Assembly: GCA_030266985.1 (NCBI GenBank)
Contig: JAJDJB010000005.1
Location: 1-58,038, forward strand
Direction of reading: 5' to 3'
Source of the DNA: Synergistaceae bacterium OttesenSCG-928-D05
GTDB lineage: Bacteria > Synergistota > Synergistia > Synergistales > Synergistaceae
DNA: 58,038 bases
Shown: piece by piece, positions 9,289 through 18,304 of the stretch
How the letters are laid out: each line of letters opens with the position of its first letter
Position numbering within the stretch: the stretch's first letter is position 1
Position numbers and translations under genes: made by a program
Notes under the pieces: model-generated
The model's input: the letters and a program-made list of their open reading frames with translations, nothing else
What the model was told of the DNA's origin: nothing
Databases searched by the model: none

Positions 9289-10004
9289 CGAATGGCGTAA
9301 AAAATTACGAGCCTCCTGTATTTATGATTGCGATTGTGGACAGGGGATTGGGCGAGAAGCTCTCCTCCTTTATGTCCGGGCATGGCGTGAAATTCAACCT
9401 GCTGACGCTCGCAACCGGAACGGCGAATAAAAAGATTCTCTCCTACCTGGGACTGGGGGAAACGGAGAAAGATGTCATATACAGCTGTATGCAGGCTGGC
9501 GCGTCGCGTAAAATATTGAGCGAGCTTGACGACGGATTCCGCATGAAAAAACCTGGAAGAGGTATTGCGTTCTGCATTCCGATGGACTGCATTGCGGATG
9601 CGAGCGGAACGGCGTGTTTCAATGATGCGGAGGACAACACCGGAGGGATGCAAATGGAAGATCGCAAACATGAACTGATCATAGCGGTAACGGCGCAGGG
9701 CTACGTCGACGAAGTTATGGACGTAGCGAAAAAACACGGCGCGACGGGCGGAACGGTACTGCGCACGCGCGGCGTGGGCGCAAAAGAGGCTGAAAAATTC
9801 TTCGGCATCACGATCCAGGCCGAGAAAGACATGATCTTCATCGTGGTGAAAAAAGAACAGCGCGAAGCCATTATGCAGGCAATCCTTCAGGAAAAAGGCC
9901 CGACAAGCGATGCGAAGGCGATTTTGTTCTCGCTGCCCGTAACGGGAGTGGCGGGGATGAGCTTCCAGACTTGGGAAGAGCGTCAGAAAAGCGGGACAAT
10001 CTAG
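9285..10004 (+). CDS. Two-domain PII-like regulatory protein
   Basis: A 239-residue soluble protein built from two PII-like (ferredoxin-fold) units of about 100 residues. The second is the more recognisable, with GGTVLRTRGVG at about residues 155-165 (the T-loop region of P-II family members) and a C-terminal KAILFSLPVTGVAG strand. The ATG overlaps the DUF1538 gene stop (ATGA), so the two are translationally coupled. PII proteins bind nucleotides and gate transporters such as AmtB, so a sensor role for the adjacent DUF1538 protein is a reasonable inference. No uridylylation tyrosine can be assigned with confidence. Confidence 0.82.
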   Translation: MTNGVKNYEPPVFMIAIVDRGLGEKLSSFMSGHGVKFNLLTLATGTANKKILSYLGLGETEKDVIYSCMQAGASRKILSELDDGFRMKKPGRGIAFCIPMDCIADASGTACFNDAEDNTGGMQMEDRKHELIIAVTAQGYVDEVMDVAKKHGATGGTVLRTRGVGAKEAEKFFGITIQAEKDMIFIVVKKEQREAIMQAILQEKGPTSDAKAILFSLPVTGVAGMSFQTWEERQKSGTI

Positions 10005-10026
10005 CCCCACTAAACTTCACCAATAA

Positions 10027-10068
10027 AAAAGGCCCTGACGCGCATTTGCACGCATCAGGGCCTTTTCA
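10027..10068. terminator. Bidirectional terminator between convergent PII-like gene and gltX
   Basis: GGCCCTGA (10031-10038) pairs with TCAGGGCC (10055-10062), with partial inner pairing. A-rich sequence precedes it and TTTT follows it, so it can terminate transcription on both strands. It sits between the convergent ends of the PII-like gene and gltX. Confidence 0.8.
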
Positions 10069-10078
10069 TTTCTTTTGC

Positions 10079-11425
10079 TTAGCCGAGCAAATTATAATAG
10101 TTTAGTCTGTTTTTACACTCTTCGCGTCCGAGCTGCGCCGCGACCTCAAAAACGCCGGGGCTCACTTTGCGCCCCGTGAGCGCCCAGCGGAGCGGCAGGG
10201 CTACTTCTTTCATGCTGCTTTCGTTCGCTGCGATCCACTCTTTTGTGAAAATTTCCATAGCCTCGGGCGTCCATTCGGCACATTTTTCGGTCAGTTCGCC
10301 GTAGAATTTTTTGAGCAGCGGGCGTTTTTCTTCCGTGATTTCCGATGCGTCGTACCGCTCTCTGACGACGTCGAAGGAGAGGAAGTAGTCGCTGTATTCC
10401 GCGACTTCGATGGTCGTCTGCCCGCGTCCGCCCATCGTATGGAGCGCTGAAGCGAGATAGTCGTCGGAGAAGGTTTCCGGTTTCAGCCCCATCTTTGTCC
10501 AGAACGGGCGAATGACGCCCAGCAGTTTGTGCGGTTCCATCCGCTTCATCTGTTCCTGGTTTACGAAGTTCAGTTTGTCCATGTCCAGCACGGCCGGTTT
10601 TTTCGTCACGGAAGAAAGCTCGAACAGTTCGACCGCTTCTTCACGCGAGAAAATTTCCTGGCCGCTGCGCGGAGACCAGCCGAGCAGCGCAAGGAAGTTG
10701 AATACGCCGTCGGGGAGGTATCCCATGTCGTTATAGTCGAAAACGCTCGTTGCGCCGTGGCGTTTGGAGAGTTTCTTTTTATCTTTGCCGAGGATCATGG
10801 GCAGATGCGCAAAAGTTGGCGGCTCAAGGCCGAGCGCCTGATAAATCAAAATTTGCTTCGGCGTGTTGATGATGTGGTCTTCACCGCGGATAACGGTGTT
10901 GATATCCATCGTATGGTCGTCGATAACGACCGCGTAATTGTAGGTCGGCATGCCGTCCTTTTTGATGATGACGATGTCTTTGATCGTGCCGTCCTGATTT
11001 ACGGATGCTTTTTCGCTCATCACTTCGATATGCCCATAGACTGCGTCGTCAAACGTGATCAATTTCCCCTCGGGCACTTTGAAGAAAACAGCGCCGTCCT
11101 GTTCATAGGCCAGCCCGGAAGCGAGCAGCTGGTCGGCGTATTTTTTATAATTCTCCATACGCCCCGACTGGCGGTAGGGGCCGTAAGAACCCTCTTTGTC
11201 CGGACCTTCGTCCCAGTCGAGCCCCATCCAGCGCATGCCGTCAAGGATGCTCTGCTCGAACTCTTTGGTCGAGCGCTCGCGGTCTGTGTCTTCGATTCGA
11301 AGCACAAAAGTGCCGCCTGTATGCCGTGCCCACAACCAGTTAAAGAGCGCCGTGTGCGCGCCGCCGATGTGCAGCGTGCCCGTCGGGCTGGGCGCAAATC
11401 TAACTCTTGGTTTTTCTATTGTCAT
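10079..11425 (-). CDS. gltX: Glutamyl-tRNA synthetase
   Basis: A 448-residue class Ib synthetase. It has FAPSPTGTLHIGGAHTALF at the N-terminus (HIGH motif) and KKLSKRHG near residue 240 (KMSKS loop), followed by an alpha-helical anticodon-binding domain. A longer ORF reading exists, but GGAGGT eight bases before the ATG at 11425 fixes the start. It is monocistronic and divergent from polA, sharing a gap of about 190 bases. GlnS is also encoded here, so this enzyme need not mischarge tRNA-Gln, although discrimination cannot be read from sequence alone. Confidence 0.96.
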   Translation of the reverse strand: MTIEKPRVRFAPSPTGTLHIGGAHTALFNWLWARHTGGTFVLRIEDTDRERSTKEFEQSILDGMRWMGLDWDEGPDKEGSYGPYRQSGRMENYKKYADQLLASGLAYEQDGAVFFKVPEGKLITFDDAVYGHIEVMSEKASVNQDGTIKDIVIIKKDGMPTYNYAVVIDDHTMDINTVIRGEDHIINTPKQILIYQALGLEPPTFAHLPMILGKDKKKLSKRHGATSVFDYNDMGYLPDGVFNFLALLGWSPRSGQEIFSREEAVELFELSSVTKKPAVLDMDKLNFVNQEQMKRMEPHKLLGVIRPFWTKMGLKPETFSDDYLASALHTMGGRGQTTIEVAEYSDYFLSFDVVRERYDASEITEEKRPLLKKFYGELTEKCAEWTPEAMEIFTKEWIAANESSMKEVALPLRWALTGRKVSPGVFEVAAQLGREECKNRLNYYNLLG

Positions 11426-11612
11426 ATCACTGACCTCCAGAGGCGTAATCGCTCTATAATATACAAGTAGCAAAAGGAATCTCTGTTTTTAATGTTTTGT
11501 AAAGGACACGCGGTCTTCCCAAAATATACATCGTGCATTCCGGTGCAAAACGCGTAAATCTGTAATTCCTACAGCGTAAGATTATACCTTATATGAGCAG
11601 AGGATGGTAACG

Positions 11613-14165
11613 ATGAAAAAAGAAATGCTCTTGATAGACGGGCATGGACTTGCCTTTCGGGGTTTTTACGCTCTTCCCGAAACCCTTTCCGCACCCGACG
11701 GTACGCCAACGAACGCGATCCTCGGCTTTACAAATATGCTTGTCAAATGTCTCGATGAGTGGCAGCCCGACGGAGTAGGCCTTTTCTTTGACCCGATAGG
11801 ACGCACAACACGCCATGACCTGTTCGATGCGTATAAGCAAAACCGCAAACCAACGCCGGAGATATTTAAGACACAGATGCCGCTGATTATTGAGATAAGC
11901 CGTGCGCTGGGGATTCCCGTCCTTATCCGGGACGGCGTGGAAGCGGACGATTATATTGTTTCGACTGCGAAAAAAGCGGCGGAGGGCGGATGGCGCGTAA
12001 AGATCCTTTCCGCGGACAAGGACTTGTTTCAGATTATCGACGATGACATCTCTGTCGTGCGCCCCTCAAGGGGGATCAGCGAATTTATTTCATACGACAC
12101 GCCGCATTTTGAAAAAACCTATGGTTTTGCGCCGTCCCTGATGGTGGATTACCTCTCGCTCGTGGGCGATGCTGCCGACAACATCCCGGGTGTGCCGGGG
12201 ATCGGGGAAAAGAGTGCAAAGGAACTGATTCACTCGTACGGATCGCTGGACAAAATATACGAGCACCTGCGCGACATCCCCATGGGAAAGCGCACAAAGC
12301 TTGAAGCGGGGAAAGAGATGGCTCTCATGAGCCGCACATTGATCGTGCCGCAGGAGACTGAGCCCGCCGACCTTGATACGCTGCAAATCGGAGATCCCGA
12401 CGAGGCTGTGTTAAAGCCGCTGCTCGAACGGCTTGCGCTCAAAAAGCTGCTCGAGCGCATGGGGCACAAAGCGTCTGCGAAGTCGAAAAAAGAGCAGGAT
12501 ACGTCCGCGTCCGCAGAAGTGAAGTATGATTATTCCTATGATCCCGCAGCGTTCAAAGAGTGCGCCCTTCCCGATGTTTTATCGTCGCAGGAGCTTGCGC
12601 TTGTACATGCGACCGACGAGATTTTTCTTGTAACAAGAGACGAAAACTATGCCGTTTTCGACCCGGCGGACGACGTGCAGGCCGGGCAGTGGGCGGCGTG
12701 GTGCGAGACCGGCGTACTGACGATATACGGCTTGCGCGAGCTGCTGGCGCGGTATGAGATTGCGCTGCCCCCGCTTTCGAAAATCCGGGATATCGAAGTG
12801 CTGCATTACCTGCTGCACCCGGATCGGGGCGGTGCGATTGAAATAACGATCGGGTATCCGCTTTCGGAAGGGCCGGGACAAGGCAGGCAGCTCTTTGCGC
12901 TCTATGAGCGTTTTATGCCGAATATTGAAAAATATGGTCTCGAAAGGTTGATGGAAGAGCTGGACATGCCGCTTTGCCGCACGCTGGCGAAGCTGAAGAA
13001 AAAGGGCATCCTTGTCGACCGTGCGAGACTTGAAGCGCTTGAGAAAGAGCTGGAGTCGGAACTTGAAAAAACAGAGCAGGTGCTTGCAGAAGTAGCGGGC
13101 GAAAAGATCAATCTGAATTCGCCGAAGCAAGTGGGATATCTGCTTTTTGAACAATTGAACCTCCCAGCGATCAAAAAAACAAAAACCGGATATTCAACAG
13201 ACGCAAGTGTTTTGGAGGAGCTTGCAAAACTGCCCAAGCCTCTTTCTGACGTACCAAATATGATCCTATCCTATCGTGAACACGCGAAGATTCTTTCGGG
13301 GTATGTGCAGCCGTTTTTAAAAGTGACGGAGCATTCGGAACGCGTACATTCGACATTTGACCACCTTGCGACAGGCACGGGAAGGCTCTCTAGTTACGAG
13401 CCGAACGTCCAGAACATGCCGGTATTCGGCGAAATCGCGTCGAAGTTCAGAGACTGTTTTATCCCCGGGGAGGGGCGAGTTTTCGTTGCCGCGGACTATT
13501 CACAGATTGAACTTAGAGTGCTTGCGCACCTCTCTGGTGAGAAAAAACTCGTTGAGGCATTTGTAACGGGGCGTGACATTCATATGGAGACAGCCTCATG
13601 GGTATTTGACCTGCCCGCGGAAGATATTATGCCGGAACAGCGCCGCTTTGCGAAGGTCGTCAACTTTGGCCTGCTGTACGGTATGGGCGCGTTCGGACTT
13701 TCGCAGCGCCTGGGTATCCCGCGTTTGCAGGCAACAACTATGATTGAAAAGTATTTCAGCATTTTTCCGGGTGTGCGGGCTTACCTTGACAGCAGTATGC
13801 TGGAGGCGAGGGACCGCGGTTACACGAGGTCGATTTTTGGCCGCATCCGCCCGCTCGATGAGGTTGCGACAACGGAAGGACGCGGGGGCGGCGCGATTGA
13901 CCGCGTTGCCGTAAATACGCCGATCCAGAGCGCGGCGTCTGACATCGCCAAGATCGCGCTGCTGCGCTTCTCGGATGTAGCGGAAAAAGAATTTGAAGGC
14001 GCCTACCCGATGCTGCAGGTACACGATTCCATCGTGTGTGAGTGCGCGGAAAAGGATGCGGACAGGGTAGAAAAGCGCCTTGTTGAAGTGATGGAGAGCG
14101 TGAATGTCCTGAGCGTGCCTGTCGTTGTGGAAGCGAAGCGGGGAAAAACGCTGAGCGGCGTTTAG
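11613..14165 (+). CDS. polA: DNA polymerase I
   Basis: An 850-residue family A polymerase. Residues 1 to about 285 form the 5'-3' exonuclease (LLIDGHGLAFRGF, DGVEADDYI, GDAADNIPGVPGIGEK). About 470-850 is the polymerase, with motif A (VAADYSQIELRVLA), motif B (RRFAKVVNFGLLYGMG) and motif C (LQVHDSIVCE). The middle region lacks the acidic residues of a proofreading 3'-5' exonuclease. An ATG at 11604 overlaps the AGAGGA ribosome site, so the ATG at 11613, eight bases beyond that site, is preferred. It acts in Okazaki fragment processing and repair. Confidence 0.96.
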   Translation: MKKEMLLIDGHGLAFRGFYALPETLSAPDGTPTNAILGFTNMLVKCLDEWQPDGVGLFFDPIGRTTRHDLFDAYKQNRKPTPEIFKTQMPLIIEISRALGIPVLIRDGVEADDYIVSTAKKAAEGGWRVKILSADKDLFQIIDDDISVVRPSRGISEFISYDTPHFEKTYGFAPSLMVDYLSLVGDAADNIPGVPGIGEKSAKELIHSYGSLDKIYEHLRDIPMGKRTKLEAGKEMALMSRTLIVPQETEPADLDTLQIGDPDEAVLKPLLERLALKKLLERMGHKASAKSKKEQDTSASAEVKYDYSYDPAAFKECALPDVLSSQELALVHATDEIFLVTRDENYAVFDPADDVQAGQWAAWCETGVLTIYGLRELLARYEIALPPLSKIRDIEVLHYLLHPDRGGAIEITIGYPLSEGPGQGRQLFALYERFMPNIEKYGLERLMEELDMPLCRTLAKLKKKGILVDRARLEALEKELESELEKTEQVLAEVAGEKINLNSPKQVGYLLFEQLNLPAIKKTKTGYSTDASVLEELAKLPKPLSDVPNMILSYREHAKILSGYVQPFLKVTEHSERVHSTFDHLATGTGRLSSYEPNVQNMPVFGEIASKFRDCFIPGEGRVFVAADYSQIELRVLAHLSGEKKLVEAFVTGRDIHMETASWVFDLPAEDIMPEQRRFAKVVNFGLLYGMGAFGLSQRLGIPRLQATTMIEKYFSIFPGVRAYLDSSMLEARDRGYTRSIFGRIRPLDEVATTEGRGGGAIDRVAVNTPIQSAASDIAKIALLRFSDVAEKEFEGAYPMLQVHDSIVCECAEKDADRVEKRLVEVMESVNVLSVPVVVEAKRGKTLSGV

Positions 14166-14261
14166 CTCTGCCAGAACGGTATTTTGAAAGGCGAAACGAT
14201 CGCACACATATAAAATAGAAAGCGGCGCAAATTTTCTCGCGTCACTTCTTGTGAAAAGGTC

Positions 14262-14290
14262 TTGCGCCTTTTGGAAGAGTGGAATATAAT
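14262..14290 (+). promoter_or_regulatory. Sigma70 promoter of rpmE
   Basis: TTGCGC (14262-14267), exactly 17 bases, then a perfect TATAAT (14285-14290), 44 bases before the rpmE start. The -35 lies in the right arm of an inverted repeat (GGCGCAA at 14223-14229 with TTGCGCC at 14262-14268) followed by TTTT, which could be a weak polA terminator. Confidence 0.75.
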
Positions 14291-14334
14291 ATCATGCTGT
14301 ATGTAAGATATACGGACCAATGGAGGTGCTATAG

Positions 14335-14574
14335 ATGAAGAAGGACATCCACCCGAAATATGAAACGTGCAAAGTGACCTGCGCATGTGGAAATACATTC
14401 GAGACGAAATCGACGGTTGGCGACATGAGAGTCGCTGTTTGCAACGTCTGCCACCCCTTCTACACCGGCAAAAAGGGCCGCGTGATAGAAGCTGGCCGCC
14501 TCGAAAAATTCCGCCAGAAATACGCGGGCGTCAACTACGGACAGAAAGTCGTCAAAGACGAAGAAGCGGAATAG
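14335..14574 (+). CDS. rpmE: 50S ribosomal protein L31, zinc-binding form
   Basis: A 79-residue large-subunit protein starting [10 protein letters not shown]. Four cysteines (C16, C18, C36, C39) make this the zinc-binding C+ type rather than the zinc-free paralogue. The HPFYTGK motif follows directly, as expected. GGAGG precedes the ATG. Its own promoter and terminator make it a single-gene unit. Confidence 0.97.
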   Translation: MKKDIHPKYETCKVTCACGNTFETKSTVGDMRVAVCNVCHPFYTGKKGRVIEAGRLEKFRQKYAGVNYGQKVVKDEEAE

Positions 14575-14582
14575 CTTTTACT

Positions 14583-14614
14583 CGGAGGGGAGCAAAAAGC
14601 TCCCCTCCGTTTTC
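14583..14614 (+). terminator. Rho-independent terminator after rpmE
   Basis: A perfect 11-bp stem CGGAGGGGAGC / GCTCCCCTCCG with an A-rich loop is followed by TTTT, eight bases after the rpmE stop. Confidence 0.9.
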
Positions 14615-14661
14615 TATGCCTTTTTTCCACCTTTGCTTCGATTTCGAAAGGGAGGGACAAC

Positions 14662-15354
14662 ATGGCGGTAATCGTAAACCTGATCGCCGGTACGCCGGAT
14701 GCGGCACGAATCGTCGCGGCCGCGGCAAAAATTTGCTACAGCCCGTCAGGGGCTGTCGACATCCTTGATGGTCTAACGGAAGACAAAACAGAATCCTTCC
14801 TTAAGATGCTGCGTGATTCCGGGCATCTTTCCCCTTTCGAACACGCTTCGTACACTTTTGCGGTCGAAGGTCTGAGCCGCGTTGCTTCCCACCAGCTTGT
14901 GCGCCACAGGATCGCAAGTTATTCGCAGCAGAGCCAGCGTTACGTCGGCATGTCGGGACAGACCTGCATCATGCCGCCCTCGGTGGCGCAGAATGAGGAA
15001 GCGAGAAAACTCTTCGAAGAACAAACCGCGCGCGCCTGGGCGTGTTATGAAAAGCTTGTTGAGCTCGGCGTGCAGCGCGAGGACGCGCGTTTTATACTGC
15101 CGCACGGCGCCGAAACGCGCCTTGTGATGACGATGAACGCGCGCGAGCTGCACCACTTCTTTGCGCTGCGCCTCTGCAAGCGCGCGCAGTGGGAAATACT
15201 GGAACTTGCACGGCAAATGCTGCTGCTTGTCCGGGAAGCCTCGCCCGAAATTTTCGGCGTTGCCGGCCCTTCCTGCATTACGCTTGGCCGCTGCACGGAG
15301 GCGCATCCCTGCGGCAGCCCCTACTCCGGCATGGAGGAAATGCTCTCTGCATGA
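14662..15354 (+). CDS. thyX: Flavin-dependent thymidylate synthase
   Basis: A 230-residue ThyX enzyme that makes dTMP from dUMP using FAD, methylene-tetrahydrofolate and NAD(P)H. The diagnostic RHRxxSxxxxSxR motif is complete at residues 81-93 (RHRIASYSQQSQR). No thyA is seen in the window. GGGAGGG lies upstream of the ATG. The stop overlaps the start of the DUF1385 gene (ATGA), so it heads a co-translated run into prfA and prmC. Confidence 0.97.
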   Translation: MAVIVNLIAGTPDAARIVAAAAKICYSPSGAVDILDGLTEDKTESFLKMLRDSGHLSPFEHASYTFAVEGLSRVASHQLVRHRIASYSQQSQRYVGMSGQTCIMPPSVAQNEEARKLFEEQTARAWACYEKLVELGVQREDARFILPHGAETRLVMTMNARELHHFFALRLCKRAQWEILELARQMLLLVREASPEIFGVAGPSCITLGRCTEAHPCGSPYSGMEEMLSA

Positions 15355-16313
15355 GAGTACTTCGCATCCTGCAATCCTTTAACGCCGCGCTCATGGACGT
15401 GCCTCCGAAACGGATTCCCGTGGGAGGTCAGGCTGTGATCGAGGGCGTTTTAATGAAAGGGCCCGAACATTGGGGCCTCGCTGTGCGTGAGCCGGGCGGC
15501 ACGATATGGCGCAAAGCATGGCTTGGTTCGGACTGGCTCAAACGCGGCATTTGGAAACAGCCTGTCATTCGCGGTTTTGCCACGATGGTGGAAATGATGC
15601 GAATCGGCATGCGCGCGCTCTCGCTCTCCGCAGAGATCAGCCTTGGCGAGGAAGAGAAAATCTCACCGTTTGAAATGGCGATTTCGATCGCCGTTGCGAT
15701 TTTCGCGGTCGTCGGCCTTTTTATCGCGCTGCCGATGTTCCTGTCCGAATACGCTGTGAAATTCTTAGGACTCGGGCACATGGGCAAGAACATCGTAGAG
15801 GGCGCGATGCGCGGAATCATTTTTGTCTCGTACGTCGCTGTCATCGGAATGTGGAAAGACATTCAGCAGGTTTTTGCCTACCACGGCGCGGAGCACAAAA
15901 CGATCAATGCGTACGAACACAGCGCGCCGCTTACGCCCGAAAGCGTTGCGAATTTTTCGCGTATTCACAGACGCTGTGGCACATCCTTCCTGCTTGTCGT
16001 GATCGTCGTCAGCATCGTTGTTTTCTCCCTGATCGGCGGCGGGTCCATTGTATGGCGGATTGGGAGCCGCGTTGTGCTTCTTCCGCTCGTGATCGGCGTT
16101 TCTTATGAATTTATACGGGCTGCGTCGAACTCCGAAACGTGGGGCAGGATCTGCATTATGCCCGCGCTTTCGCTGCAATACCTGACGACGCGTGAGCCGA
16201 GACTGGATCAGATTGAAGTAGCGCTTGTCGCGCTTGACATTGCACTGCATCCGGAAAAAGCTGAGCCTGATGTGCCAGATGAATTGGAAAAATCGGACGA
16301 AAACGTCCTTTAA
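15351..16313 (+). CDS. DUF1385 family membrane protein (YqhQ-like)
   Basis: A 320-residue integral membrane protein. Visible family motifs are GGQAVIEGVLMKGP near residue 25, YHGAEHKTINAYE near 180 and RRCGTSFLLVV near 210, with several hydrophobic helices between and after them. The histidine/glutamate cluster YHGAEHK suggests a metal or catalytic site, but the function is unproven. The chosen ATG overlaps the thyX stop. Location just before prfA-prmC is widely conserved, hinting at a link to translation or a general housekeeping role. Confidence 0.9.
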   Translation: MRVLRILQSFNAALMDVPPKRIPVGGQAVIEGVLMKGPEHWGLAVREPGGTIWRKAWLGSDWLKRGIWKQPVIRGFATMVEMMRIGMRALSLSAEISLGEEEKISPFEMAISIAVAIFAVVGLFIALPMFLSEYAVKFLGLGHMGKNIVEGAMRGIIFVSYVAVIGMWKDIQQVFAYHGAEHKTINAYEHSAPLTPESVANFSRIHRRCGTSFLLVVIVVSIVVFSLIGGGSIVWRIGSRVVLLPLVIGVSYEFIRAASNSETWGRICIMPALSLQYLTTREPRLDQIEVALVALDIALHPEKAEPDVPDELEKSDENVL

Positions 16314-16326
16314 GTGGTGATAAAAC

Positions 16327-17400
16327 ATGGATCTTAGAGCAAAATTGAAAGAGATTGAAGAATCCTATATAGAAATAGAAGCGAAAATGGCCGATCCCGA
16401 AGTTGCCAACAATCCGCAGGAAATGCAGGTGCTCGGGAAGAAGCACGCCGACCTCTCATCCGTTGTGGATGCGTTTCGAAATTACGAAAACGTGTTACAG
16501 GGAATAAAAGACGCGCAGGAGATGATTTCGGGCGACGACGCTGAAATGCGCGAACTCGCGAAAGAGGAACTCGCTTCGTTGGAAGAGCGCCTTCCCGAAC
16601 TGGAGCACAATTTGCAAATATTGCTGCTGCCGAAAGACATCAACGACGACAGGCGCGTCATCATTGAAATTCGCGCCGGAGCGGGCGGCGACGAAGCTGC
16701 GCTTTTCGCTTCGGACCTTTATCGCATGTACACGCGCTTTGCGGAGCGCGAGCGCTGGCGCACGGAACTGATTTCCGCGAGTGAAACTGGAATCGGCGGT
16801 TACAAAGAAATTGTATTCCGCGTGGACGGCGTCGGTGCGTTCAGCCGTCTGAAATTTGAGAGCGGCGTTCACCGCGTGCAGCGCGTTCCCGAAACGGAAG
16901 CCAGCGGGCGTATCCATACGTCGACTGCGACTGTCGCGGCATTGCCGGAAGCGGAGGACGTTGATATCGAAATCAATCCGCAGGACCTCAAAGTCGACAC
17001 GTATCGCGCGAGCGGTGCGGGCGGCCAGCACGTCAATATGACGGACTCCGCTGTGCGCATCACGCATATCCCGAGCGGCGTCGTTGTGACCTGTCAGGAC
17101 GAACGTTCACAGATCAAGAACAGAGCGAAAGCGATGCAGTTCCTGCGCACGAAACTCTACGACTTTGAGCTCCAGAAACAGACAGCGGCTATGGCGGCGG
17201 AACGCAAGGGACAAGTCGGCACCGGCGACCGCTCGGAGCGCATCCGCACCTACAACTTCCCGCAGAACAGATTGTCCGACCACAGGATCAACCTTACGCT
17301 CTACAAATTGGACCAGATTTTGGACGGCGATATTTACGAATTGATTCAGGCGCTGCAGGAAGCGGACGAAGCGGAGAAACTCAAGGCGCTTTCCGTTTAA
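16327..17400 (+). CDS. prfA: Peptide chain release factor 1
   Basis: A 357-residue class I release factor that reads UAA and UAG stops. The catalytic GGQ is at residues 232-234 ([16 protein letters not shown]). The stop-codon recognition tripeptide takes the PxT form (PET) in [13 protein letters not shown], which identifies RF1 rather than RF2. The GGQ glutamine is the expected methylation target of the adjacent PrmC. Length is standard. Confidence 0.97.
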   Translation: MDLRAKLKEIEESYIEIEAKMADPEVANNPQEMQVLGKKHADLSSVVDAFRNYENVLQGIKDAQEMISGDDAEMRELAKEELASLEERLPELEHNLQILLLPKDINDDRRVIIEIRAGAGGDEAALFASDLYRMYTRFAERERWRTELISASETGIGGYKEIVFRVDGVGAFSRLKFESGVHRVQRVPETEASGRIHTSTATVAALPEAEDVDIEINPQDLKVDTYRASGAGGQHVNMTDSAVRITHIPSGVVVTCQDERSQIKNRAKAMQFLRTKLYDFELQKQTAAMAAERKGQVGTGDRSERIRTYNFPQNRLSDHRINLTLYKLDQILDGDIYELIQALQEADEAEKLKALSV

Positions 17401-17403
17401 AAA

Positions 17404-18246
17404 ATGCTGTTTCGCGAGCTGCGCCGCCTCTGTGTCGAAAAGCTCACAGAATGCGCCGTCGAGAGGCCCTTTTACGAGGCGGATTTGATCGCGGCGAAAT
17501 GCCTTGGCGCGGATAAAAACATGCTCATTACGAAATATGACGACGAAATTTCTCCGCATGTCTGTGCGGAGATTTTTTCGATGGTCGAATTGCGCTGCGA
17601 ACGTAAACCGCTTTCCTACATTCTGGGCGAAGCGGAATTTTACGGGCGCGTTTTTGAAGTCGGCTCGGGCGTATTGATTCCGCGCCCTGAAACGGAACTG
17701 CTTGTTGAGGCGATATTGCGCATTGCGCCGGACGCGCGCTATTTTGCGGACTGGTGTACGGGCAGCGGCTGCATTGGCGTCACGCTGCTTCTGGAGAATC
17801 ACGGGCTCAAAGGCGTTGGCGTAGACGCAAGTCCAGATGCGTTGCGCTACGCTGCGGCGAATGTAAAAAAATACGGCCTAGATACGCGCTTCGAGCTGAT
17901 TCAAAACAGCGATCCGGCGCAGCTGGTATTTAATACGCGGTTTGATTTTATCGCTGCAAATCCCCCTTATATCGCGTCATGCGAAATGGACGGACTTATG
18001 CGCGACGTGCGCGACTATGAGCCGGCGATGGCGCTTGACGGCGGAGACGAGGGGCTTGATCTCTATAAATGTTTCTTCGAAATTTTTCCGGCTATGATCA
18101 AGGAAGGCGGTTTCTGCGCGTTTGAAACGGGCGGAACCATGCAGGCGGAACGATTGCTTGAACTGGCGCCGCCCATGTTCGTTCCATTTGAGAAAATTTA
18201 CGATTACAGCGGGGCGCTCCGTCATTTGATATGGCAAAAAAGATGA
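17404..18246 (+). CDS. prmC: Release factor glutamine methyltransferase
   Basis: A 280-residue SAM-dependent methyltransferase that modifies the GGQ glutamine of release factors. It has the AdoMet-binding loop DWCTGSGCIGV near residue 120 and the active-site NPPY at 186-189. An N-terminal helical domain binds the release factor. The start lies three bases after the prfA stop, so the two are almost certainly co-transcribed. Confidence 0.95.
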   Translation: MLFRELRRLCVEKLTECAVERPFYEADLIAAKCLGADKNMLITKYDDEISPHVCAEIFSMVELRCERKPLSYILGEAEFYGRVFEVGSGVLIPRPETELLVEAILRIAPDARYFADWCTGSGCIGVTLLLENHGLKGVGVDASPDALRYAAANVKKYGLDTRFELIQNSDPAQLVFNTRFDFIAANPPYIASCEMDGLMRDVRDYEPAMALDGGDEGLDLYKCFFEIFPAMIKEGGFCAFETGGTMQAERLLELAPPMFVPFEKIYDYSGALRHLIWQKR

Positions 18247-18304
18247 AATTGCGATATGATTTAAAGGTACGGTTAAGAAATTTCCTGAAAGGGGAACATC
18301 ATAG

